The notes beneath the pieces were generated by a model that searched no databases, was not told the origin of the DNA, and saw nothing but the letters and a program-made list of their open reading frames with translations. A program made the translations under genes and the position numbers. A stretch of 64,000 nucleotides of DNA from Austropuccinia psidii (Eukaryota > Basidiomycota > Pucciniomycetes > Pucciniales > Sphaerophragmiaceae). This document shows, piece by piece, positions 41,611 to 54,302 of this stretch. Where the stretch lies: the NCBI GenBank assembly GCA_023105745.1, contig JALGQZ010000015.1, positions 22,239,499 through 22,303,498 of the forward strand, given 5' to 3'. Numbering within the stretch: the first letter of the stretch is position 1; every line of letters starts with the position of its first letter.

Positions 41611-43588
41611 TGTGAGCCTTGGAGATATGACCACATACCCAAAAAGGTCACAAGAAATATTTAAAATACTTATACATTAAAAATAATTACCTTAAAAGTA
41701 CAAAAATGCCAAAAATTGGCATAAAATTTGGTTTAACTTAAAAACCAACGAATAAACATGTGAAAGAGATTATACTATTGGATTCCCCATGGTAAAATAC
41801 ACATATACCATTTTTATGGCATATCTGTAAAGTCAATATTTAATGAGTTATAAGTAATAATACCTTATAAAAATCCTAAATCCTTAATTATTTCAAATAC
41901 CAATGAAACAACATTTGAAATAAATGGTACCATTGGATTCTCCATAAAAGTCCACACATAAAACAATTAAGAAGGTAATCTCCAAATTCAATACTTAAGG
42001 AGTTAAGCTGAATATGTTCACTTTTTTGGTCAACACATATATTCAAGGATTTTAGCTAATATCTTTTTAAATATGCATGATAGAGGGATGAACCGAAAAT
42101 AAATTCATCACGTAATTATGGTAGAGATACAGAAATGAACTTTATTTCACAAGTTATAAACAAGGCTAAAACCTGTAAGGGATTATTGATTAAAATAAAT
42201 AGAGGTGTTGACCACTTTGTTGTGAAAGTGGTCCAAACTTGAAAAAAGTAGACAGTTGGAGTCTACTAGTTCATTTGTGAAGAATGATGTATTTATTATT
42301 ATAATATTCAAGGTATAACCCCTTGAAATCATGGTTTGAAGTTTAAAATATTAAATTTTGACAGAAAAGATGAGTTACAAAAAAAATCATCAAAAATAGA
42401 GTTTTGATGATGTAATATAATGCTCTTGGAAGAATTGTAAGGTTATGCCAAGGTATTATAATTCCCTCTCAATTGCTGTAGCATGTAAAACTTGAAATTT
42501 ATTAAGAATCAAAGTTTGAGCTTAATTTGATCATCTATGATCACTCACTGTAACCTTAAATTAAGTTTAACAGCCATATGAGTGATACAATTGGTGAATA
42601 CTATTAGTTTATGATTAAAACTAATAAAATACACAAGTTTTGGGGTTCTTCCAAGCCTTGACGTCATCAAACTTAGAGCTATAGAGATAACTCTAAATAA
42701 TGGCGTAATAATGAGAGAATATGGTTTGATCATGATGTAATCATAACCAAACCTTGAAATATGGATCAATTCCAGTGGATATGATCACTTAATGTCTGTT
42801 AGAAGCCTGTTGGACTCTAGGAGGAAGGGATTTAATATAAATAGAGCCCTTTTTATCTATTTCCCCCTCAGACGGTTACAAAACATTAAATCATTAAATA
42901 AAAAGGTAATTTCTTTATTCTTTATATATAAAGATTTTATATTATTAAAGAACAAAGATAAAATTATGATAATCTTCATCTTTGACGTGATTATTGCAAT
43001 TATTTAATTGTTTTGTTTAAATTTCTCTTAAAAACCTCAATTCCACATAAAACCAAGAAAATTTGTAATTTCTCTTAAATTTTATTGTAACTACAATTTA
43101 AATAAGTTGTATTTACATTTCTAGGAATAAAATTATTCAAAATTATTATATGAAGTATTAAAAGTAGGTTATTTCTCTTATTATAATAATTTTTCTCTAT
43201 TATTACTTTTGATAATTCTATAATTGATATAAATAGTATTTATATTAATTTATAACTTTAATATTGGTAATATTATTGTTATTAATTGTTTTTTATTAAT
43301 AAAAAACAATTTTTTATGTCTTTATTATTTGTTGGTAACAATAATAAAGTTCTTTCAAATATATTAATTATCTTATATTAATATGTTTATTTTATATATA
43401 TTATTTTTTATAATATAAATTATACTATTATATTTATTTAATAATATAATTATTTTACACCATAATTATAGTAATTCTTTATTATTATAATTATTTTTAT
43501 CTTATTTATTTCACTTATAAGGACATTAATAGTACAATAAGTAAAATATTAGTAATTTTTACTTATTGTTTCATAGTCGAACTTTACA
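41611..43588 (+). mobile_element. Solo LTR-3
   Basis: 1978 bp, TGTGAGCC...CTTTACA, with a perfect 5-bp TSD AATGG (41606-41610 and 43589-43593). Inverted full-length relative of 13388-15413. No internal region. The very AT-rich last third contains several TATA-like words. ORFs inside are spurious. Confidence 0.9.
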
Positions 43589-43593
43589 AATGG

Positions 43594-46500
43594 TATAGCT
43601 ACAGGAAAATTAAGGAAAATTTGAAATTGAATTTTTTGTTGAAAATTTCTATCAAATAGTAATAAGTAACATAGAAGAGTTACCAGAGAATGAAGGGAAA
43701 ATTGGAAAAGATATAGAAACCCAAATAAATCTTTGCACTAAGGTTCAAGAAATCAGAAAATATATTGAAGGAATTCTAGGATATTAAACACCTTATTGCA
43801 TAAAAGTACAATGAGATAAGGAATATGTGGCAAGGCGCCACCTTAAAGAAAATCAAAGACTTGATAGATGTCCAATTTATTTCCAAATATCCAAAAAGAA
43901 GGGGGAATTCCAAATATTACCAAATGGAAGAAATTAATGAGGAATATGGTGCAATCATAACCAAAAATATACCCTTATATACAAGATGATATTAATAAAA
44001 ATTAAGAAATATTGGTCTTTCTTGCTCAAGTGTAAGAGAATAAAGCTATGAGAAAGTGGGAATTAAAAATATCTTGTTCAAGCTCTGGTTGGAGGATATA
44101 TAATAACTAGAAGGGATGTCTTGTGATTATATATTGAGTAAGATTTGGATGCCAAACTTCTCAGTCACAAAAACGATATATTCTCACAGTGAAGCTCAAT
44201 ACAAAGGGACTAGGCTTGAATACAAAGGCTGGAAAGAATTTTTGAAAACAATGAAATATATTTGCCTCAAAATTAAGAATTCACAACCAGAAGAGCCAGT
44301 TAAAGAAGTATTGAGTCAATTAAGACTTATATCAGAAAAAATTGATCTTAAAAATAGGAATTGAAGGGACAAGAATTGTAATTATGATAAGCATACTCCC
44401 CAGAATAATCAACAATACAAGGAAAGAAGTCCTTTAACACCTGTATCATATAGCCACCAAATGTATATTACTGCACAAATTGTTTCAAAAAACCTTTCCA
44501 AATGTATTTATCTATAGAATAAGGTAAAAAATGAGGAATAGAAGATTTTCAGAAATGGGAAAATCAGAAACCAACACAAATTTCTGAAGCAAATTACCCA
44601 TTTCCATGAAAACTTGTACTCAGAACAATGACACAAAGAGTTAAAAGATAAAGTCAAACCCTCAGAAATTTAAAATAAAAGTCAAATATCAACACATATT
44701 TTAGGGAGGAAATCAAAGAAGAAATAGTAATTGTAATTAAAATTCAAGAAATAAACTCTCACAGAGAATAATAAGCTCAACTATCTAGTTTGGAAAGGTG
44801 AAAATAAGAAAAAAAATGAGGAAAAATAAATTAAGAAAAGAAAGTAATAAAAACTTAAAATTTCTATCATCAATATTTCAGAGTTGATTGATATAAAAAA
44901 TTATATTTAAATCATGATAATAATTTTTTACCCAATTTTTTAAGATTCAAGCTCAATTAAAATATGTATTGAAAAAACAACAAATATCAGAATAATATCA
45001 TTTTATGTATATCACCTGAGTTCTTTGATTATTGAAGTTAAGCTTTCAAATGATATGATAAAATAATAGTATAGTTTGACTACTCAAGAAAGATATGAAA
45101 GAATGAAAAGCTGAAATATAAACATTGTTTCTGGGTAATTAAGCAAATAGCTTACACAAAAAAGTACTCAATAAAAATATAATGAAGTTTGAGTATGAAG
45201 AAATTTAAATTATTAAAGTAAGAAAATAATATAATAAATGTACTATTTCTACAAAATACCACAAGAGAAAAGAGCTTGAGATATGATTCCCATAAGACAT
45301 AATGGTGAAAAGACTTGAAAATATTTGTTGGTAAAATTAAACTTTCAAATGTTTATCTTTCTTTCATGAAGAGTAACATCATTGTAATCTACATGAAACA
45401 CAGTCACATGGAAATCCCTCTGTGACTTCTTAAGGGTTAAAGAGGAATTGAAGAAAAACACAAGAATGAAAAAGAACAGTGAAGCTCTAATCAACTTCAA
45501 ATACCAGACACCATTAACTGTATAAAGGACCAATAAATCAAGGGAAAAAACACAAAAATAGGCTAAGACAATAATAGTTATGAAACAAGCTTTCAACTTC
45601 AAAGAAAAATCTACAAAGAATGTAGAGCATACAATTTCTCAAGGCCCTCAAAAGGGTTAATGAAGCTTGAAAAAGAAATATTTTTTTCCAATGTTATTTT
45701 GGACATTGTCAACATGAAATCTACATTCATTAGAGATCTTTAATAACTAAGCAAGCCTTCATAAATATGGAAAGTAAGAAGAGGAAGAAGGAAAAATAAT
45801 TTTAGATTAAATGACTAACAAGACACTTATAATCAGGCAGCTACTTCTGGAAGTATGATTCCAAATGAAATTACACACCAAGGTTCAACTAAGGCTTCGG
45901 AAAAAGATTTAGCAAGTCATTCATAAGCACAAACTCCTGAAATACATTTCAAAAGGGGGAATGGACTAAACAATTTCTAGAATCACAAATTTATGAGAAG
46001 AAATAAGAACAAAAACTAAGGACATCCGAAATTACCTTTTTAGGATATATGATGGACCATTGAATTTCACTTCATTATTAATGGTCATGAGAGTATACTT
46101 GAAAGCAATGTTTTTTATAATCAGGGTGTGATATAATTTCCTTCAAGTCTTGATTGATATTGTTGTTTTGAATAGTTATAAACAGTACAAAAAACCTTTT
46201 TTTATTTCAAAATAATAGTGCTTCAATTGAAAATTTTTGTGATATTCTCCATTATATTCATCTCTGCCTTAATTATACCTCAAAACATAATATTCCGTAG
46301 TCACTATATTTCAAGGAAAAGCTCATGGAATTTCTATCATCTGAAATTTAAACTGAGATGAATGGAATGTTGAAAAATGGTCATTTTACAATATATATCC
46401 AAGTAGAATTTTGCTTCACTGTAAATACTTTTTAGACCATGGAGATTTTAATATTGACCAAATATCCCATCTGAGGCTATCTCAGGATTATTAATGAAGA

Positions 46501-47944
46501 AAATATTAAAGATTTAATTTTAGATATATTGTAATGCTAATATTACCAAATGAGGTAGCAAATGTGTCCCTATCAAATTCATCTATATTTTCTGGATAAT
46601 AAGTCTGCTTTTTTTACTTGATAACATTCTTAGCTGAAAATTACTGTTTTAAGTATTTATCTTACTATGATGATTATATTGAAGGTGAATCTTCAAGAAA
46701 TATTAATTATGAACAGTTTTTCTAGCCAAACTTGTCACAAGATATACATTTAAGCGATGATCTCAGCCTGTGAAGGGATATCGCACTTAGAATTCCTGAT
46801 TTCAAAGACCTCCAATTGAGATTGAAATTCACAATTAAGAAAATTTGGAGGTATTTTTTTCAGCTCTGGAGTTTATTATTAATTGAACGTCCTCTATGAT
46901 GTGTTTTGTGTTCCATTATTTAACAAAAACTGGATTTGAAGGTCAAAGATATTAATCCATATTCAATTCAAGCTAAATAATATTCAATAAAACAATTGAC
47001 AACCATGGGAAAAGGGGGACCAACCAAAGGTAACAATTTGTAAATTATGGAAAGCTTCATTCATTAAGAATTATAATTACGTAACAGTGTGAAAATCACT
47101 ATCTATATTAATATCTATGCTTTAATTTAGATAGAGTATAAATTTATTCAATTCAACACCCGTAGTTATATCACAATCCGTTAAATCCTAATTTGTGAAG
47201 CTTTCTTATAATATAGACTTATATCTATCAATAACATCTCGCCATTTTCCTTTTGTAGAAGAGAGTTTTACAGGAATATGTAATTTAAAGAATACTTATT
47301 AGCTTTATATGGTGGGCCACTTGGAAGTAAATAAGCTATTTTGGCGGAATGAAGAAATTTTTAGTGGAATATTTATCATTTCTACGCATGAGAATATACA
47401 AATTTGGTTGATATCAATATTTCTTAACTCAGAATTGATTTTTTTTCAAATTATTCCGTTATGAAGGTATTGGGCCATTTCTGGGAATCACTGGAGTGAT
47501 CGAAAAAGAAAATGAGTTTTTAGATGAAAGTTTCTTAAAATATAAATTTAGAATTTTGTAAAATACATTTGAAAAGTCATTAATCACAATCTCTAACATG
47601 GAGCTCTGGTTTCAAGTGTGGAAAATAAATTTTATTAAAAGATTTAAGGGAGAACTTCTATTCGAGTTCTTCCTCATCTTGGGTTGTGCAGAAAACTGAG
47701 AATCTCTGTTAAAATTTATCTCTATCATTAATTAAGCTATTCCTTTGTAAACTGTAAAGTTCAAAAATTTAAATTGAAATAAAGTTTGAATTATTTCTCA
47801 GTCGTGTTTATGAAATTTGGTCTTTATGAAGGGCTGAGCTCAAAGCTGATCACTATTCTTTAAGAGTGTTCCACTGAGCGTCGGGGGAGCTCATAGTTTT
47901 CCAAATATACCAAAAAAATTACTAGTCAAACTAAATCTTCAATC
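43594..47944. other. AT-rich stretch, no firm gene
   Basis: 4.3 kb. A short ORF at 44116-44364 (82 codons, Lys/Glu-rich) with open but stop-interrupted sequence on both sides reads like a decayed retroelement gag, but I cannot name the family. The minus ORF at 45345-45602 is a hydrophobic product of T-rich sequence. At 47005 ACCATGGGAAAAGGGGGACC followed by a GTAACA donor could be the first exon of a small host gene (MGKGGPTK...). No downstream exon is convincing. Otherwise I see nothing. Confidence 0.35.
44116..44364 (+). pseudogene. Possible retroelement relic
   Basis: 82-codon ORF, charged, with no signal peptide or membrane segment. Contains YKGWKEFLKTMKYICLKIKN and QPEEPVKEVLSQLRLISEKI, which look amphipathic and helical. 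Neighbouring frames contain further interrupted peptide-like stretches (43640-44700). A capsid-like origin is a guess. Confidence 0.25.
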
Positions 47945-48607
47945 ATGGAAAATAATCCATCCAGGGTAAAGCGCCCTGCCACTCCTCCTGGTATCTCCTC
48001 CCCTCTCTCTAGCTATCCTACTGGATCCCCCAATCAAAGATCTAAAAAAAGGCGCCTAAACAATAGAATTCAGACAGACAATGTTCATATGGATGAAGGC
48101 TTTGCTCAAAGCGCCCCTTTTCAAGTTTGCAGCCAAAGCCACACCTTCCGTGTGAGACCTAATGGCACACTAAAAATTGTCAAACACCGAAGGCCAATGG
48201 ACCATAGGCCAGTTGATGCAAGATTTGCCGATGTCGTAGAGGAATTTGAGGAAGATGATGATGAGGAGGATGACCAGGATGATGACGAGGATGACCAAGA
48301 GGATGAAGAAGACGAAGAAGCTGAAGCTGAAGCTGAAGAGGATGACGAGAAAGAAAATGATGACAAACATGAAGATAACGAAGATGAGCTCAATAATGAA
48401 TTTGTGGACGAGGATTATCAATCCCCTGAATTTGACGAAAATCATGAAGATGAAGATGTGGAGCATGAGGAAGAAGACGAAGATGCGGAATATGTTTTGG
48501 ATGAAGATTATTACCAGAATCAGGTATACGAGGATGAGAAGGAATATGAGTACGTTGATAATCATCTCTCAAAAGTTTTTTTTGGGATGTTAATGTTGAT
48601 CTATTGA
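47945..48607 (+). CDS. Highly acidic, probably nuclear protein
   Basis: ORF of 220 codons. Residues 1-40 are Pro/Ser-rich with a basic cluster (RSKKRRLNNR) like a nuclear localisation signal. Residues 55-90 form a short mixed region (SHTFRVRPNGTLKIVKHRRP). From about residue 95 a 100-residue run is almost wholly Asp/Glu. Such layouts are seen in histone-binding or nucleolar proteins, but I recognise no family. The C-terminal 20 residues are probably intron-derived: GTATAC at 48524 and GTACGT at 48550 are candidate donors, with acceptors at TTTCAG (48636) and TTCTAG (48756). Further possible exons extend to about 49866, but no single model keeps frame. It differs from its surroundings in CpG content and is not within a recognised transposon, so it is the best candidate for a host gene. 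Confidence 0.55.
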   Translation: MENNPSRVKRPATPPGISSPLSSYPTGSPNQRSKKRRLNNRIQTDNVHMDEGFAQSAPFQVCSQSHTFRVRPNGTLKIVKHRRPMDHRPVDARFADVVEEFEEDDDEEDDQDDDEDDQEDEEDEEAEAEAEEDDEKENDDKHEDNEDELNNEFVDEDYQSPEFDENHEDEDVEHEEEDEDAEYVLDEDYYQNQVYEDEKEYEYVDNHLSKVFFGMLMLIY

Positions 48608-51600
48608 CTTCTGAATATCGAATTATTTTTTTCAGTAAACAGTTCTAAAATTTGCCTATTCACCTGTTTGGGTTTTGGTAGTTCACGATAACTTCATTTA
48701 TATAATTACATGACTATATCATTTCTGACTTTACGTTTTATGTTTTTTATTTCTAGAAATTCAGCCTCAAAAGAGCTATTATGAAACGAAATATGACGAC
48801 TGTGGTCTTAATGAATCCTCCTGGTGGGGAGAGACCTGTAAGCTGGTGTAACTACTAAATTTTCTGTGGCATTCTAAATGGATATTTTAAATCTGATTCC
48901 CATATTTTATTGGCTTGATCTTACAGATTATTAAATAATTTGTTTTTTCCTTTGCGAAACATAGTTTTATGGAGAATTGAGAAAAGGTAAGACGTATATT
49001 TTGGTATCTGGAATTATCTTTTCATACGAAATGAACTAAAATAGATAAATTATTTTATTAATTTCTGCAAAGGACTGCGATTATTTTTGACGAAAATTTA
49101 TTGTTCTCTCATTTTGATCTTTGAAATTTATTGTTTTTGATATTGCAAAGAATTTTTTTTATGAAATCTATTTGAATTAAGTGAGTCGTGAGGAATAAAG
49201 GGAATGAGCTTGGGGGAAATAGGCTTTTTTTTATAGAAAGGAATGAAAACTTACAGCCAAAGATGAATAGAAATATCCGTGAGACCAATAAAACTATGAA
49301 ACTGAATGTTCAAGAAATCTGACTCCATAGGAATTCAAGTCCAATGAACTGATGAGCTCAACATTTCAATGCATGAAGCTCTTAAGAATTCAGGGAAAAT
49401 CACTTCGTGTTAAGTTCAAAATGTTTGAGTTTAAAATAAATAGGAAGTCTTAGTAATGTCGAATACACTGGCTTAATAAAATGCCTTGATAGCAGATAAC
49501 TTGTCGATCCCTGTTTACCACTTTATGGATTATGAAATACCAGTTCTAACTACGTCTATATTTCTTTCATTGCTTGTCTTCCTTTTTATTTCCTTAGGCT
49601 CCTTGGTCACTGCGTCACTCCTCTGTCCTTAGTCCATCGGGTAAGACATATTGTATTGCATCTTCAAGTTTTCCTTCTTTCTTTTCAAGGATTAGGACAC
49701 CAGATAACCCATAGTTGAAACTTGTCTTATTTTCAGCTGGTTATGGCAGAGCTCAATGTAGAGATAACAAGAGATGGAAAATGCATTCATCAGTTAAATA
49801 GAACAGGAATAAAGAATGGAAAGTTTCAACTTTCCCCAAAGCTCCCTTTGAATTTGTCTACATAATGAAACTCCTGCAGAAAATGACACTAAGAACCCAA
49901 CGAGGGGAAAATGGCACTTTCTTTACTTAGAATCAACTGCATTGTGAATATTTCTCAAATATTTTATACCAGCTTAAGGAAGGATCCCACCAACATTTCG
50001 AAACTGGTGCAAGAGTACTACCCACAAAATCTCATTGAGAACCATTCCTCATACCTTTCCAAAATATTTTCTACGAAACACAATGTCTTTTATTCTTGAA
50101 GCCAACAAAAAACTACAATTTCTCTTTTCAGGAATGACAATATCACCTGAAGATCTAATTGACTTGGTAATTGAATGTAGGTGATATTTAATCTTCCTCA
50201 TATATTCGAGACTACCATGAAAGTGTGGCTTGAAGAGTGAACGATTAAAGAAAAACCCCAAAAAGAGAAAAATCAAATCACCCAATTCTTGAAAGAACTT
50301 AAATACCTCTAAGAAATTTATCATATCTTGTGGAGAAATGAAATAGACCCCGAAAAATCTCTCTATCTTCGAAAAATTGAAACAAAAATCTCAATCAATA
50401 GATAATTCCAATGGAGATTCATTAAATTCATACGGAGTTCGAGTATCCCACGTTTAACTACCCCACTACTTCCCGAAACTGAAATGATCTCTACGCGTTG
50501 ATTCTCTAGACAGAAATCTAATAATATTAGGTTGGGGTGTGAAGCCAACCTACAAGCTGATGTAAAGATAAACCATCCTTTTTAAGGTCATTTGAGAGAT
50601 ATAATCATTATACCTCATATGTAGAACCCATAAGTGGTAATTTTAAATTAGAAGAGGAAAAGAAGAATTCCTTCTCAAACATGAAAAAAACCTAATTTTA
50701 CCCAGCTTTTGGCAATCTATCACCAGGATATTGAAAAAGAATGTTTCCTAAACAGAAGGTAAACCAACCTAAATGTACAGATTTCTCACTAATTAAAGCT
50801 TTCCAAATTTTATCCAAACTATTTTTCCCACCTGTTATAAGGAAGCTAAAAAATTCTTATGCAAAGAACTTTGGCCATATTGACACTTCTGGAAACCTAG
50901 TGTACTACTATGAAATTAGAGTATGCATTAGATATATTTGTTTTCTATGGCCCAAATTTGTGAAATGAAAGTCTGGAAAAGGACAACTTTTACAAAATTC
51001 CATTCAGAAGGTTCTAAATCAAGCCAAAAAAAGAATTCAGCCTTAAGGCAGAAACTGGAAGTAAATTGAAAAGTGAAAATTAAAACCACATATATGACAC
51101 CCTGAGGTTAGGTTCCTGCTACATTTCTATCGCCTTGATGACTTATTATGGAAAGAGTAGGTGAGAGCCACCAACTAAATTTCAAGCCTCATTCCTAAAA
51201 GATATTTTGGTATATTAACCCCTCACCCCAAGTGGTTCAAATGAGAATCATCTCAAATAAATAATAGGACTTTTGGATTTTTATGCCTGTACTTAAATAC
51301 TATTCAAAGAGGAAATAACTGAGCAAAAGGATCAGAAGGGGTCTTCCTTTAATATTGGGTGGGACAAGAGGCATACCAAAAAGTAAAGACTAATACAGGA
51401 TATTATAAAATGACCCACCATTCTAAATTTGAAATTGAAACTTTTACAATGAAGTTCTCAAAAGACACCAATTACTTCCTGATTTCACTACTTTCGGGAT
51501 TTCTCTATGAAAAGTAAGGAAGATACAAAGTCTGTGAGTAGGTTTTTGAAGGATGGGGAGATTTGTAAATGAAAAAGGTCACATTAAATCTAATCTGGGG

Positions 51601-52274
51601 AATAAATAGGTCCTCTTTGTCTTCCCATATGAATTAGGAAACCTTCCACCCAAAAACGACAATTTCTGTCCCTAGAATCCAATGAAGACTTTCTATGGCC
51701 TCATCTGTGCTTCTGGATCCACGTATGAGTTGTTTATGATCCATTAACAGTGAACACCTCTTTCAGGGAACAAATCAGTAACATTGAGATATCTGTGACA
51801 CATTGGAACCTGCACTTAAAATGTCTATGAGGTGATAATTAGTCATATTAGATGTAGTACTCTTATATGAACTTTGTAATGGGTCATGATGGTGGTATAT
51901 CCTTGTATGGATCTTCTATACCAAATTGTGGTTTTGAAATATTTCAGCCCAAGTCATTTTTGGAGATAATGATTGTGTAGTGAACATATGAGCTGGATGT
52001 TTGAGTCAAAATGGACCTTATGATGATAGAAGAATTACAACTCATGAATAACTCCATGTTCCTGTGCCTGTTTGGCTTTATTTAAGATAAATGACAGCTT
52101 TACTATGTGACAATGCTAAGTAATTGATGATGAGGTCCTTTTCCAGCATAGAAGGCCTGATTTCATCCCTTCTGTTACTGTGAGGGGCTGTTAAGCTCTT
52201 CACAAATCTGGAGAATAAAAATTTTCATTATGGAGGTTGGATTGTGGCTTTTTACTATCAATTCTGATTTAAAA
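48608..52274. other. Sequence between acidic gene and Gypsy-1
   Basis: 48608-49866 probably holds introns and terminal exons of the acidic-protein gene: open stretches follow the AGs at 48756 and about 49737, the latter reading 40 codons to a TAA near 49866. 49867-52274 has only short, unsupported ORFs and no recognisable repeat. Sequence around 51750-52200 is loosely LTR-like in composition but not alignable by eye. Confidence 0.35.
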
Positions 52275-53688
52275 TGTCAGCCTGTGACTCAAACCCAGAG
52301 CGCAGGCATGACAGCCAAATACCATAAACCAATGGTAAAGCTAAGATACCACCAAAGCATGGGGCTGAGCCAAACCAGCTCAAAAGGTATCAAAAGAAAG
52401 AGGAAACTCACCTCTTTCCAATCATAAAAATTCTATAATCATAGGAAAAAGAATAACAAATTTATTCCTTCTTGAAGTTGTTTCTGAGCATAAACCTTAA
52501 TTTTCACCTCCCATCTGAAATCGAGAGGAAGAGGTTTAACCCTGGAGAATGGGTATTCAAATTGAAGCTCTAAGTCAGGGCTATCCAATAGTACTAGGAA
52601 AAATGAGCTAAGACCAAAACCACAGAAGGTATGGCCAAAATATGGTCAAATAAGGGTGAATAAAATATTCACCCCTCATGTAGCTTCTACAGGTTTTGTG
52701 TATGATATTTAAAGTGGGGTCTCTTTGAAAATAGCACAATCAGGGCTATCTGATGGTGCTATTCATTTCCCCATATCTCATCCAGAACAAAAGTAACAGA
52801 AAAAAGAAGCTCCATACAGTTATTGAGAAAATAAAATATCTGAATAACAAAGTTGGACATGGCATACCTTTGACATATTTTGTATTAACCATGGCAGATG
52901 AAGTACAATTGTGTATATCACATTAAGGGCTACAGAATGAACCAAATTTGAGCTCAATATCTCAAAAACTGACAGAGTTATAGGAGTTTTAAGGCTAAAA
53001 TCACACAATTGGGCCAATACACCTTTTCTGTGGGATAATATTCCATAACAAGATTATGAGGTGTCAAAAAGACAAAGAATCATTTTCATAATTCAATATC
53101 TTATACTTTATTCAATACTGGGGTCCAATACAGGTTCTGTACAGCAGTCTATGTGTCATTCAGGTCAGAAGAGGGCTGTGGTGTCCCCAGATCAAAATTT
53201 TGACCCTGCATTGGTAAAAACTGCCCAGTTGTGGTTTCAAAACCACATCTGAGCCCAATACAGAGTATACAGGCCTTGTGGAAACCACAATAAAGTACTC
53301 TGAAATGAAAAATCTTCACTTCATCCACATGAAATTTTCTAGAGGACCTTTTCAGCAAATTTCAGGATAAAAAGGTCCCTTTCTCTGCACAAAAGAGGAA
53401 TCCCAACCCTGCTCTTCACTTCCTACATATTGAAACTTTCAAAAAAAGCTATACTATTGCAAAATAATCAGGTATAACTATTTTCTTAATTATTGCAGAC
53501 TTTATTATAATAAGCCAATTGGTAAAGCTGCACCCAGGGCTTTCAAAACTGCTCACCACCACTAAATGTTTTTAGTAAAGCACTTTATATGAATAAAAGA
53601 ACTTTTTCTTATCATTTTATACATGTCAAAGTCATATTTAAATTTTTATATACTGTCATTATCACTTTTTCATAGACTCAGCCTGACA
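52275..53688 (+). repeat. LTR-1: 5' LTR of Gypsy-1
   Basis: 1414 bp from TGTCAGCCTGTGACTC to CAGCCTGACA, with TGTCAG/CTGACA inverted ends. Other copies are at 681-2117 (-), 37859-38774 (+, truncated), 40076-41476 (-) and 63765 onward (+). Short ORFs inside are spurious. Confidence 0.85.
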
Positions 53689-53705
53689 TTTTGGGGGCCT
53701 GGCTG
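53689..53705 (+). promoter_or_regulatory. Primer-binding site candidate of Gypsy-1
   Basis: TTTTGGGGGCCTGGC directly follows the LTR. TGGGGGCC would pair with a tRNA 3' end ...GGCCCCCA. The left-edge copy has TGCGGGCC at the same place. The tRNA was not identified. Confidence 0.5.
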
Positions 53706-54302
53706 TGTTTTTAAACATTTTTTTGGACTATTGTAATGCAAAAGTGAGTTTTTCTCTTAAATTTCTTTTATTGACACTATTATTTATTTTTTTAGCATAA
53801 AAATATTAAAAAAATAATATTATATTTTATAGTTTATTATTTTTTTGAGTGGTATATATATTTATATACCACTGTGTTTTGAATTTCTCACATGGTTGAT
53901 TATAATTTGATCACCATAAGTGTTATTTTGGGAATGTTTTGCATGTTAAAACACTTAAGCCATTAATATTTTTCCTTTTGAATTAAAAATAAAACCTCTT
54001 CTACTGTAAATAACAGTGTTATAGGAGTGGTTGGGAATATTGATAATTTCAATTTCCAATTACAGAACCACTTCATGTTACACTTTTTAATTACAACTTA
54101 ATCTGTGACATACTGGTATAAAAAAAGTACACCAGAAATCCGCAAAACAGTATTTTTGGAATGTAATTGATAATTTCAATTACAACAGCATAATAAAACG
54201 GAATAATATATAAATATATTGCGCAGAGGCCATTCCTAGACATGAAAACAGAATTTTAAGAAGTCTTAACTGACATAAACCCTCTTTTTCCTCTATGATT
54301 CA
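53706..54302 (+). other. Gypsy-1 leader
   Basis: AT-rich untranslated leader; no ORF. It aligns with 1-680 on the minus strand. Confidence 0.6.

Noticed and set aside
45345..45602. Small membrane-protein-like ORF on the minus strand
   Set aside because: Hydrophobicity follows from T-rich sequence; no start context, introns or repeats support it.
48121..48393. Antisense poly-Ser ORF
   Set aside because: Mirror of the Asp/Glu codon run of the sense gene.
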